64,000 bases of DNA, taken from Oasisia sp. SBJ-2009. Its lineage: Eukaryota; Annelida; Polychaeta; Sabellida; Siboglinidae. The position numbers and the translations under genes are program-made. Below, piece after piece: positions 20,245 to 33,792 of the stretch. The stretch lies in the NCBI GenBank assembly GCA_964017155.1, contig OZ024861.1:16176283-16240282 (forward strand), given 5' to 3'. Position 1 is the first letter of the stretch. Every line of letters begins with the position of its first letter. A model generated the notes under the pieces. The model ran no database searches and had not been told where the DNA came from. It worked only from the letters and a program-made list of their open reading frames with translations.

Positions 20245-22503
20245 AGCGTACTGTGAATGAGAACAAGAATATGAATATTCTGTTCCATTTCCGACAAGAA
20301 TTAGGCACTTGCGCAGAATGCAAGCCAACCTCAATTGCTCCTATGTTTGAAACTTCATTACGAGAGGCGCGGGTAGGGTAGTGTAGTGGTTTTAATACGC
20401 GCGGACGCAGCAGGCCTGATATATTTGGTCTAAAACTCAATGGAGAGAGTCTGACATTGTTGAATCTAATCGGTGTTATACCCCACGCACATTGACTTGC
20501 ATCGTGCATAAAAAGTACCCGAATGTCGCACTGGCCGTCGTACCATAACACAACTGTAGTCCTATGTGTGTGTACCTTATTGCGAAATAGGCTAGCGCAA
20601 GTAAAACATTGAAAGAACGAAGTAAAAGTGGAAGAAAGCGCCTCCCCCCCCCCAGTTTGCTTAGATCAAAGGCGTCGCCATCTTGAAATTTGACGTCGCC
20701 GGGAACGAAAATGGCGCGTCTGCCGTATCGTCGTGACGTCACGGTATTGTTGTGGCGCGTCTTCCGGTTTGCCGCCATTACTGTTTCGCGCAGCCGAATG
20801 CTGGCGACAGATGCCAGTTTCTTTAGTGTAATCTCGACCGCATCGCGGTGGGATTTGCGTCTTTGACGCCAGTGGGGTGAAGGAATGTGGGCGTATGTAA
20901 GCATTGAGCCTGCTGTTTTCAATTTTGTTAGAAACCGTGCACATTGTAACGCTGGTTTATTGTTTTTTCTCAGGTGTCTGCGCCCGGTGAAGATACAGCG
21001 ACACGTGGCCGACGACTTCTGGCAGCATTACTGACCGACCAGGCCCGATGATGTGAAGATTGGCGACGCGGAACAGTCATTCGACAGTGGGTGACGCGTT
21101 GTTTTATCAAGTTATTTTATTTATATAACCTGTTGAGTGAGGTAGATGATAATGTAGGCCGATCACTGGGAGAATCAAATCAATGATAGCATGACATCGA
21201 TACATGTATCACAGCTAGTGCGAGTTGACATTAGTTTTGATGTTGCAGTTCTCACAATCGAAACGTTTTACTCAGACGATTGATCGAGCTATTTTTCACG
21301 CTATATGATGTATTTCAAGATACACAATGTCAAAATATGATGCAAAATAATGCACATGAAACGAGACTTGTGTAAGAGGTCGAGATCGCACCGCGGAAAG
21401 TATCTTAACACTGATATGCATAAGCACCATTCGCGCGGCCAATGCCACACACATTATCGCATGTACACATACACCCACTCAATACAGTTGAGTAGATGAT
21501 TCTTTGACCGTCATGACAGCAAGCACAACGCATTCATCTCGACTGGAAACAGCATACTTAGGAATCAGCATGCAAAGGCAACCTATAAAAGTGCCTCTTT
21601 CTTTGCAATAGTGTAACTCAAGGGTTCGCATTTGACATGTCTTCCTTGAACTTCCTTGAAAGACAAGTGTAGAGATCATTCGATGTTTTGAGACCCATAT
21701 TTATTGCAGTCACACATATCTCGGCACGCGGATTTGTATCTAGGTAGTGACGCAGTTCGAATGCATATGTTGATACATTGCCTTGGAAACAATATCATAT
21801 GCTACAGTGATCAGTGCCAACAGGCCAGCTCTTTGGCCATGTCATGAGCGCTATGCCGACAAACAGGTAACGCCAAAGGCTAGACATAACAGCGATGGCG
21901 AAGAGCCATACGAGAAAACAAAGGTTGTTCCAAACTACCCAGATAACTACGAAATGATATACTAGACATGCGTGGGGTTCATCACTACTCGCGCGTCGCA
22001 TTCTCAGAGGGTCTGTGTCGCTCACACGTCGGTCTCAAATAGGACGACCTGAAACCAAAGAGCAAACATGTCGCAAGTTCAATATGAAAACGAAACCACA
22101 AAGCAGCTAACAGGCAATGGTCGCATCATATCATCATTGATGTTGAGCTAGCTACATACATTGTACGTCCTACAAAGCGTATTACACTACAGAGTAAATC
22201 TAGACTGTATGCGAACGAACGTCTTTTATCGCATGGAATGGCATATAATGCTTCAGATACATCTTTGCGCAGCCTGCATACAGCCCTCATGGCGTCGCCG
22301 TTAACACGTTTTAGAGTTCCAGATCGCAGAGAGTAGATTGCCAACACAATAAAGGGAACTTCTGTCGTTGAGTGTAGCAGTTTGAAGCTCAGCAGTACGA
22401 ATGTTAAATTAGATACTGTCCAAACGTCTATTTGCCTAGGCATAGGTGGAAAGCTGCTTGAGACTTTGAGACAACTCATCGAAGAGTGGTATGCACCATA
22501 TAC
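20245..22503. repeat. Unit 10, B
   Basis: 2259 bp with a poly-C of 10. It repeats the private variants of unit 7 one three-unit step later: GGGCGTATG near 20890 and GACGCAGTTCG near 21749. Confidence 0.95.
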
Positions 22504-24762
22504 AGCGTACTGTGAATGAGAACAAGAATATGAATATTCTGTTCCATTTCCGACAAGAATTAGGCACTTGCGCAGAATGCAAGCCAACCTCAATTGCTCC
22601 TATGTTTGAAACTTCATTACGAGAGGCGCGGGTAGGGTAGTGTAGTGGTTTTAATACGCGCGGACGCAGCAGGCCTGATATATTTGGTCTAAAACTCAAT
22701 GGAGAGAGTCTGACATTGTTGAATCTAATCGGTGTTATACCCCACGCACATTGACTTGCATCGTGCATAAAAAGTACCCGAATGTCGCACTGGCCGTCGT
22801 ACCATAACACAACTGTAGTCCTATGTGTGTGTACCTTATTGCGAAATAGGCTAGCGCAAGTAAAACATTGAAAGAACGAAGTAAAAGTGGAAGAAAGCGC
22901 CTCCCCCCCCCCAGTTTGCTTAGATCAAAGGCGTCGCCATCTTGAAATTTGACGTCGCCGGGAACGAAAATGGCACGTCTGCCGTATCGTCGTGACGTCA
23001 CGGTATTGTTGTGGCGCGTCTTCCGGTTTGCCGCCATTACTGTTTCGCGCAGCCGAATGCTGGCGACAGATGCCAGTTTCTTTAGTGTAATCTCGACCGC
23101 ATCGCGGTGGGATTTGCGTCTTTGACGCCAGTGGGGTGAAGGAATGTGGGCATATGTAAGCATTGAGCCTGCTGTTTTCAATTTTGTTAGAAACCGTGCA
23201 CATTGTAACGCTGGTTTATTGTTTTTTCTCAGGTGTCTGCGCCCGGTGAAGATACAGCGACACGTGGCCGACGACTTCTGGCAGCATTACTGACCGACCA
23301 GGCCCGATGATGTGAAGATTGGCGACGCGGAACAGTCATTCGACAGTGGGTGACGCGTTGTTTTATCAAGTTATTTTATTTATATAACCTGTTGAGTGAG
23401 GTAGATGATAATGTAGGCCGATCACTGGGAGAATCAAATCAATGATAGCATGACATCGATACATGTATCACAGCTAGTGCGAGTTGACATTAGTCTTGAT
23501 GTTGCAGTTCTCACAATCGAAACGTTTTACTCAGACGATTGATCGAGCTATTTTTCACGCTATATGATGTATTTCAAGATACACAATGTCAAAATATGAT
23601 GCAAACTAATGCACATGAAACGAGACTTGTGTAAGAGGTCGAGATCGCACCGCGGAAAGTATCGTAACACTGATATGCATAAGCACCATTCGCGCGGCCA
23701 ATGCCACACACATTATCGCATGTACACATACACCCACTCAATACAGTTGAGTAGATGATTCTTTGACCGTCATGACAGCAAGCACAACGAATTCATCTCG
23801 ACTGGAAACAGCATACTTAGGAATCAGCATGCAAAGGCAACCTATACAAGTGCCTCTTTCTTTGCAATAGTGTAACTCAAGGGTTCGCATTTGACATGTC
23901 TTCCTTGAACTTCCTTGAAAGACAAGTGTAGAGATCATTCGATGTTTTGAGACCCATATTTATTGCAGTCACACATATCTCGGCACGCGGATTTGTATCT
24001 AGGTAGTGATGGAGTTCGAATGCATATGTTGATACATTGCCTTGGAAACAATATCATATGCTACAGTGATCAGTGCCAACAGGCCAGCTCTTTGGCCATG
24101 TCATGAGCGCTATGCCGACAAACAGGTAACGCCAAAGGCTAGACATAACAGCGATGGCGAAGAGCCATACGAGAAAACAAAGGTTGTTCCAAACTACCCA
24201 GATAACTACGAAATGATATACTAGACATGCGTGGGGTTCATCACTACTCGCGCGTCGCATTCTCAGAGGGTCTGTGTCGCTCACACGTCGGTCTCAAATA
24301 GGACGACCTGAAACCAAAGAGCAAACATGTCGCAAGTTCAATATGAAAACGAAACCACAAAGCAGCTAACAGGCAATGGTCGCATCATATAATAATTGAT
24401 GTTGAGCTAGCTACATACATTGTACGTCCTACAAAGCGTATTACACTACAGAGTAAATCTAGACTGTATGCGAACGAACGTCTTTTATCGCATGGAATGG
24501 CATATAATGCTTCAGATACATCTTTGCGCAGCCTGCATACAGCCCTCATGGCGTCGCCGTTAACACGTTTTAGAGTTCCAGATCGCAGAGAGTAGATTGC
24601 CAACACAATAAAGGGAACTTCTGTCGTTGAGTGTAGTAGTTTGAAGCTCAGCAGTACGAATGTTAAATTAGATACTGTCCAAACGTCTATTTGCCTAGGC
24701 ATAGATGGAAAGCTGCTTGAGACTTTGAGACAACTCATCGAAGAGTGGTATGCACCATATAC
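22504..24762. repeat. Unit 11, B
   Basis: 2259 bp with a poly-C of 10. It repeats the variants of unit 8: AATGGCACG, TAGTCTTGATG, TATCGTAAC and AACGAATTC. Private change: GCAAACTAATGC near 23601. Confidence 0.95.
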
Positions 24763-27021
24763 AGCGTACTGTGAATGAGAACAAGAATATGAATATTCTG
24801 TTCCATTTCCGACAAGAATTAGGCACTTGCGCAGAATGCAAGCCAACCTCAATTGCTCCTATGTTTGAAACTTCATTACGAGAGGCGCGGGTAGGGTAGT
24901 GTAGTGGTTTTAATACGCGCGGACGCAGCAGGCCTGATATATTTGGTCTAAAACTCAATGGAGAGAGTCTGACATTGTTGAATCTAATCGGTGTTATACC
25001 CCACGCACATTGACTTGCATCGTGCATAAAAAGTACCCGAATGTCGCACTGGCCGTCGTACCATAACACAACTGTAGTCCTATGTGTGTGTACCTTATTG
25101 CGAAATAGGCTAGCGCAAGTAAAACATTGAAAGAACGAAGTAAAAGTGGAAGAAAGCGCCTCCCCCCCCCCAGTTTGCTTAGATCAAAGGCGTCGCCATC
25201 TTGAAATTTGACGTCGCCGGGAACGAAAATGGCGCGTCTGCCGTATCGTCGTGACGTCACGGTATTGTTGTGGCGCGTCTTCCGGTTTGCCGCCATTACT
25301 GTTTCGCGCAGCCGAATGCTGGCGACAGATGCCAGTTTCTTTAGTGTAATCTCGACCGCATCGCGGTGGGATTTGCGTCTTTGACGCCAGTGGGGTGAAG
25401 GAATGTGGGCATATGTAAGCATTGAGCCTGCTGTTTTCAATTTTGTTAGAAACCGTGCACATTGTAACGCTGGTTTATTGTTTTTTCTCAGGTGTCTGCG
25501 CCCGGTGAAGATACAGCGACACGTGGCCGACGAATTCTGGCAGCATTACTGACCGACCAGGCCCGATGATGTGAAGATTGGCGACGCGGAACAGTCATTC
25601 GACAGTGGGTGACGCGTTGTTTTATCAAGTTATTTTATTTATATAACCTGTTGAGTGAGGTAGATGATAATGTAGGCCGATCACTGGGAGAATCAAATCA
25701 ATGATAGCATGACATCGATACATGTATCACAGCTAGTGCGAGTTGACATTAGTTTTGATGTTGCAGTTCTCACAATCGAAACGTTTTACTCAGACGATTG
25801 ATCGAGCTATTTTTCACGCTATATGATGTATTTCAAGATACACAATGTCAAAATATGATGTAAAATAATGCACATGAAACGAGACTTGAGTAAGAGGTCG
25901 AGATCGCATCGCGGAAAGTATCTTAACACTGATATGCATAAGCACCATTCGCGCGGCCAATGCCACACACATTATCGCATGTACACATACACCCACTCAA
26001 TACAGTTGAGTAGATGATTCTTTGACCGTCATGACAGCAAGCACAACGCATTCATCTCGACTGGAAACAGCATACTTAGGAATCAGCATGCAAAGGCAAC
26101 CTATACAAGTGCCTCTTTCTTTGCAATAGTGTAACTCAAGGGTTCGCATTTGACATGTCTTCCTTGAACTTCCTTGAAAGACAAGTGTAGAGATCATTCG
26201 ATGTTTTGAGACCCATATTTATTGCAGTCACACATATCTCGGCACGCGGATTTGTATCTAGGTAGTGACGGAGTTCGAATGCATATGTTGATACATTGCC
26301 TTGGAAACAATATCATATGCTACAGTGATCAGTGCCAACAGGCCAGCTCTTTGGCCATGTCATGAGCGCTATGCCGACAAACAGGTAACGCCAAAGGCTA
26401 GACATAACAGCGATGGCGAAGAGCCATACGAGAAAACAAAGGTTGTTCCAAACTACCCAGATAACTACGAAATGATATACTAGACATGCGTGGGGTTCAT
26501 CACTACTCGCGCGTCGCATTCTCAGAGGGTCTGTGTCGCTCACACGTCGGTCTCAAATAGGACGACCTGAAACCAAAGAGCAAACATGTCGCAAGTTCAA
26601 TATGAAAACGAAACCACAAAGCAGCTAACAGGCAATGGTCGCATCATATAATAATTGATGTTGAGCTAGCTACATACATTGTACGTCCTACAAAGCGTAT
26701 TACACTACAGAGTAAATCTAGACTGTATGCGAACGAACGTCTTTTATCGCATGGAATGGCATATAATGCTTCAGATACATCTTTGCGCAGCCTGCATACA
26801 GCCCTCATGGCGTCGCCGTTAACACGTTTTAGAGTTCCAGATCGCAGACAGTAGATTGCCAACACAATAAAGGGAACTTCTGTCGTTGAGTGTAGTAGTT
26901 TGAAGCTCAGCAGTACGAATGTTAAATTAGATACTGTCCAAACGTCTATTTGCCTAGGCATAGGTGGAAAGCTGCTTGAAACTTTGAGACAACTCATCGA
27001 AGAGTGGTATGCACCATATAC
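24763..27021. repeat. Unit 12, B
   Basis: 2259 bp with a poly-C of 10. It shares GACGAATTCTGG (near 25529) and ATCGCATCGCGG (near 25903) with unit 14, two units away. Confidence 0.95.
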
Positions 27022-29277
27022 AGCGTACTGTGAATGAGAACAAGAATATGAATATTCTGTTCCATTTCCGACAAGAATTAGGCACTTGCGCAGAATGCAA
27101 GCCAACCTCAATTGCTCCTATGTTTGAAACTTCATTACGAGAGGCGCGGGTAGGGTAGTGTAGTGGTTTTAATACGCGCGGACGCAGCAGGCCTGATATA
27201 TTTGGTCTAAAACTCAATGGAGAGAGTCTGACATTGTTGAATCTAATCGGTGTTATACCCCACGCACATTGACTTGCATCGTGCATAACAAGTACCCGAA
27301 TGTCGCACTGGCCGTCGTACCATAACACAACTGTAGTCCTATGTGTGTGTACCTTATTGCGAAATAGGCTAGCGCAAGTAAAACATTGAAAGAACGAAGT
27401 AAAAGTGGAAGAAAGCGCCTCCCCCCCAGTTTGCTTAGATCAAAGGCGTCGCCATCTTGAAATTTGACGTCGCCGGGAACGAAAATGGCGCGTCTGCCGT
27501 ATCGTCGTGACGTCACGGTATTGTTGTGGCGCGTCTTCCGGTTTGCCGCCATTACTGTTTCGCGCAGCCGAATGCTGGCGACAGATGCCAGTTTCTTTAG
27601 TGTAATCTCGACCGCATCGCGGTGGGATTTGCGTCTTTGACACCAGTGGGGTGAAGGAATGTGGGCATATGTAAGCATTGAGCCTGCTGTTTTCAATTTT
27701 GTTAGAAACCGTGCACATTGTAACGCTGGTTTATTGTTTTTTCTCAGGTGTCTGCGCCCGGTGAAGATACAGCGACACGTGGCCGACGACTTCTGGCAGC
27801 ATTACTGACCGACCAGGCCCGATGATGTGAAGATTGGCGACGCGGAACAGTCATTCGACAGTGGGTGACGCGTTGTTTTATCAAGTTATTGTATTTATAT
27901 AACCTGTTGAGTGAGGTAGATGATAATGTAGGCCGATCACTGGGAGAATCAAATCAATGATAGCATGACATCGATACATGTATCACAGCTAGTGCGAGTT
28001 GACATTAGTTTTGATGTTGCAGTTCTCACAATCGAAACGTTTTACTCAGACGATTGATCGAGCTATTTTTCACGCTATATGATGTATTTCAAGATACACA
28101 ATGTCAAAATATGATGCAAAATAATGCACATGAAACGAGACTTGTGTAAGAGGTCGAGATCGCACCGCGGAAAGTATCTTAACACTGATATGCATAAGCA
28201 CCATTCGCGCGGCCAATGCCACACACATTATCGCATGTACACATACACCCACTCAATACAGTTGAGTAGATGATTCTTTGACCGTCATGACAGCAAGCAC
28301 AACGCATTCATCTCGACTGGAAACAGCATACTTAGGAATCAGCATGCAAAGGCAACCTATACAAGTGCCTCTTTCTTTGCAATAGTGTAACTCAAGGGTT
28401 CGCATTTGACATGTCTTCCTTGAACTTCCTTGAAAGACAAGTGTAGAGATCATTCGATGTTTTGAGACCCATATTTATTGCAGTCACACATATCTCGGCA
28501 CGCGGATTTGTATCTAGGTAGTGACGGAGTTCGAATGCATATGTTGATACATTGCCTTGGAAACAATATAATATGCTACAGTGATCAGTGCCAACAGGCC
28601 AGCTCTTTGGCCATGTCATGACCGCTATGCCGACAAACAGGTAACGCCAAAGGCTAGACATAACAGCGATGGCGAAGAGCCATACGAGAAAACAAAGGTT
28701 GTTCCAAACTACCCAGATAACTACGAAATGATATACTAGACATGCGTGGGGTTCATCACTACTCGCGCGTCGCATTCTCAGAGGGTCTGTGTCGCTCACA
28801 CGTCGGTCTCAAATAGGACGACCTGAAACCAAAGAGCAAACATGTCGCAAGTTCAATATGAACACGAAACCACAAAGCAGCTAACAGGCAATGGTCGCAT
28901 CATATAATCATTGATGTTGAGCTAGCTACATACATTGTACGTCCTACAAAGCGTATTACACTACAGAGTAAATCTAGACTGTATGCGAACGAACGTCTTT
29001 TATCGCATGGAATGGCATATAATGCTTCAGATACATCTTTGCGCAGCCTGCATACAGCCCTCATGGCGTCGCCGTTAACACGTTTTAGAGTTCCAGATCG
29101 CAGAGAGTAGATTGCCAACACAATAAAGGGAACTTCTGTCGTTGAGTGTAGTAGTTTGAAGCTCAGCAGTACGAATGTTAAATTAGATACTGTCCAAACG
29201 TCTATTTGCCTAGGCATAGGTGGAAAGCTGCTTGAGACTTTGAGACAACTCATCGAAGAGTGGTATGCACCATATAC
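27022..29277. repeat. Unit 13, B
   Basis: 2256 bp with a short poly-C of 7. It shares GCATAACAAGT with unit 18, GACACCAGTGG with unit 25 and CAATATAATATGC with units 16 and 17. Confidence 0.95.
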
Positions 29278-31536
29278 AGCGTACTGTGAATGAGAACAAG
29301 AATATGAATATTCTGTTCCATTTCCGACAAGAATTAGGCACTTGCGCAGAATGCAAGCCAACCTCAATTGCTCCTATGTTTGAAACTTCATTACGAGAGG
29401 CGCGGGTAGGGTAGTGTAGTGGTTTTAATACGCGCGGACGCAGCAGGCCTGATATATTTGGTCTAAAACTCAATGGAGAGAGTCTGACATTGTTGAATCT
29501 AATCGGTGTTATACCCCACGCACATTGACTTGCATCGTGCATAAAAAGTACCCGAATGTCGCACTGGCCGTCGTACCATAACACAACTGTAGTCCTATGT
29601 GTGTGTACCTTATTGCGAAATAGGCTAGCGCAAGTAAAACATTGAAAGAACGAAGTAAAAGTGGAAGAAAGCGCCTCCCCCCCCCCAGTTTGCTTAGATC
29701 AAAGGCGTCGCCATCTTGAAATTTGACGTCGCCGGGAATGAAAATGGCGCGTCTGCCGTATCGTCGTGACGTCACGGTATTGTTGTGGCGCGTCTTCCGG
29801 TTTGCCGCCATTACTGTTTCGCGCAGCCGAATGCTGGCGACAGATGCCAGTTTCTTTAGTGTAATCTCGACCGCATCGCGGTGGGATTTGCGTCTTTGAC
29901 GCCAGTGGGGTGAAGGAATGTGGGCATATGTAAGCATTGAGCCTGCTGTTTTCAATTTTGTTAGAAACCGTGCACATTGTAACGCTGGTTTATTGTTTTT
30001 TCTCAGGTGTCTGCGCCCGGTGAAGATACAGCGACACGTGGCCGACGAATTCTGGCAGCATTACTGACCGACCAGGCCCGATGATGTGAAGATTGGCGAC
30101 GCGGAACAGTCATTCGACAGTGGGTGACGCGTTGTTTTATCAAGTTATTTTATTTATATAACCTGTTGAGTGAGGTAGATGATAATGTAGGCCGATCACT
30201 GGGAGAATCAAATCAATGATAGCATGACATCGATACATGTATCACAGCTAGTGCGAGTTGACATTAGTTTTGATGTTGCAGTTCTCACAATCGAAACGTT
30301 TTACTCAGACGATTGATCGAGCTATTTTTCACGCTATATGATGTATTTCAAGACACACAATGTCAAAATATGATGCAAAATAATGCACATGAAACGAGAC
30401 TTGTGTAAGAGGTCGAGATCGCATCGCGGAAAGTATCTTAACACTGATATGCATAAGCACCATTCGCGCGGCCAATGCCACACACATTATCGCATGTACA
30501 CATACACCCACTCAATACAGTTGAGTAGATGATTCTTTGACCGTCATGACAGCAAGCACAACGCATTCATCTCGACTGGAAACAGCATACTTAGGAATCA
30601 GCATGCAAAGGCAACCTATACAAGTGCCTCTTTCTTTGCAATAGTGTAACTCAAGGGTTCGCATTTGACATGTCTTCCTTGAACTTCCTTGAAAGACAAG
30701 TGTAGAGATCATTCGATGTTTTGAGACCCATATTTATTGCAGTCACACATATCTCGGCACGCGGATTTGTATCTAGGTAGTGACGGAGTTCGAATGCATA
30801 TGTTGATACATTGCCTTGGAAACAATATCATATGCTACAGTGATCAGTGCCAACAGGCCAGCTCTTTGGCCATGTCATGAGCGCTATGCCGACAAACAGG
30901 TAACGCCAAAGGCTAGACATAACAGCGATGGCGAAGAGCCATACGAGAAAACAAAGGTTGTTCCAAACTACCCAGATAACTACGAAATGATATACTAGAC
31001 ATGCGTGGGGTTCATCACTACTCGCGCGTCGCATTCTCAGAGGGTCTGTGTCGCTCACACGTCGGTCTCAAATAGGACGACCTGAAACCAAAGAGCAAAC
31101 ATGTCGCAAGTTCAATATGAAAACGAAACCACAAAGCAGCTAACAGGCAATGGTCGCATCATATAATAATTGATGTTGAGCTAGCTACATACATTGTACG
31201 TCCTACAAAGCGTATTACACTACAGAGTAAATCTAGACTGTATGCGAACGAACGTCTTTTATCGCATGGAATGGCATATAATGCTTCAGATACATCTTTG
31301 CGCAGCCTGCATACAGCCCTCATGGCGTCGCCGTTAACACGTTTTAGAGTTCCAGATCGCAGAGAGTAGATTGCCAACACAATAAAGGGAACTTCTGTCG
31401 TTGAGTGTAGTAGTTTGAAGCTCAGCAGTACGAATGTTAAATTAGATTCTGTCCAAACGTCTATTTGCCTAGGCATAGGTGGAAAGCTGCTTGAGACTTT
31501 GAGACAACTCATCGAAGAGTGGTATGCACCATATAC
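29278..31536. repeat. Unit 14, B
   Basis: 2259 bp with a poly-C of 10. It shares two unusual changes with unit 12. Private change: GGGAATGAAAATGG near 29734. Confidence 0.95.
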
Positions 31537-33792
31537 AGCGTACTGTGAATGAGAACAATAATATGAATATTCTGTTCCATTTCCGACAAGAATTAGGCAC
31601 TTGCGCAGAATGCAAGCCAACCTCAATTGCTCCTATGTTTGAAACTTCATTACGAGAGGCGCGGGTAGGGTAGTGTAGTGGTTTTAATACGCGCGGACGC
31701 AGCAGGCCTGATATATTTGGTCTAAAACTCAATGGAGAGAGTCTGACATTGTTGAATCTAATCGGTGTTATACCCCACGCACATTGACTTGCATCGTGCA
31801 TAAAAAGTACCCGAATGTCGCACTGGCCGTCGTACCATAACACAACTGTAGTCCTATGTGTGTGTACCTTATTGCGAAATAGGCTAGCGCAAGTAAAACA
31901 TTGAAAGAACGAAGTAAAAGTGGAAGAAAGCGCCCCCCCCCCCAGTTTGCTTAGATCAAAGGCGTCGCCATCTTGAAATTTGACGTCGCCGGGAACGAAA
32001 ATGGCGCGTCTGCCGTATCGTCGTGACGTCACGGTATTGTTGTGGCGCGTCTTCCGGTTTGCCGCCATTACTGTTTCGCGCAGCCGAATGCTGGCGACAG
32101 ATGCCAGTTTCTTTAGTGTAATCTCGACCGCATCGCGGTGGGATTTGCGTCTTTGACGCCAGTGGGGTGAAGGAATGTGGGCATATGTAAGCATTGAGCC
32201 TGCTGTTTTCAATTTTGTTAGAAACCGTGCACATTGTAACGCTGGTTTATTGTTTTTTCTCAGGTGTCTGCGCCCGGTGAAGATACAGCGACACGTGGCC
32301 GACGACTTCTGGCAGCATTACTGACCGACCAGGCCCGATGATGTGAAGATTGGCGACGCGGAACAGTCATTCGACAGTGGGTGACGCGTTGTTTTATCAA
32401 GCTATTTTATTTATATAACCTGTTGAGTGAGGTAGATGATAATGTAGGCCGATCACTGGGAGAATCAAATCAATGATAGCATGACATCGATACATGTATC
32501 ACAGCTAGTGCGAGTTGACATTAATTTGATGTTGCAGTTCTCACAATCGAAACGTTTTACTCAGACGATTGATCGAGCTATTTTTCACGCTATATGATGT
32601 ATTTCAAGATACACAATGTCAAAATATGATGCAAAATAATGCACATGAAACGAGACTTGTGTAAGAGGTCGAGATCGCACCGCGGAAAGTATCTTAACAC
32701 TGATATGCATAAGCACCATTCGCGCGGCCAATGCCACACACATTATCGCATGTACACATACACCCACTCAATACAGTTGAGTAGGTGATTCTTTGACCGT
32801 CATGACAGCAAGCACAACGCATTCATCTCGACTGGAAACAGCATACTTAGGAATCAGCATGCAAAGGCAACCTATACAAGTGCCTCTTTCTTTGCAATAG
32901 TGTAACTCAAGGGTTCGCATTTGACATGTCTTCCTTGAACTTCCTTGAAAGACAAGTGTAGAGATCATTCGATGTTTTGAGACCCATATTTATTGCAGTC
33001 ACACATATCTCGGCACGCGGATTTGTATCTAGGTAGTGACGGAGTTCGAATGCATATGTTGATACATTGCCTTGGAAACAATATCATATGCTACAGTGAT
33101 CAGTGCCAACAGGCCAGCTCTTTGGCCATGTCATGAGCGCTATGCCGACAAACAGGTAACGCCAAAGGCTAGACATAACAGCGATGGCGAAGAGCCATAC
33201 GAGAAAACAAAGGTTGTTCCAAACTACCCAGATAACTACGAAATGATATACTAGACATGCGTGGGGTTCATCACTACTCGCGCGTCGCATTCTCAGAGGG
33301 TCTGTGTCGCTCACACGTCGGTCTCAAATAGGACGACCTGAAACCAAAGAGCAAACATGTCGCAAGTTCAATATGAAAACGAAACCACAAAGCAGCTAAC
33401 AGGCAATGGTCGCATCATATAATCATTGATGTTGAGCTAGCTACATACATTGTACGTCCTACAAAGCGTATTACACTACAGAGTAAATCTAGACTGTATG
33501 CGAACGAACGTCTTTTATCGCATGGAATGGCATATAATGCTTCAGATACATCTTTGCGCAGCCTGCATACAGCCCTCATGGCGTCGCCGTTAACACGTTT
33601 TAGAGTTCCAGATCGCAGAGAGTAGATTGCCAACACAATAAAGGGAACTTCTGTCGTTGAGTGTAGTAGTTTGAAGCTCAGCAGTACGAATGTTAAATTA
33701 GATACTGTCCAAACGTCTATTTGCCTAGGCATAGGTGGAAAGCTGCTTGAGACTTTGAGACAACTCATCGAAGAGTGGTATGCACCATATAC
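31537..33792. repeat. Unit 15, B
   Basis: 2256 bp. The T that normally precedes the C tract is C here, giving 11 uninterrupted C (effective tract 8). A 1-bp deletion lies in CATTAATTTGATG near 32520. Confidence 0.95.
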
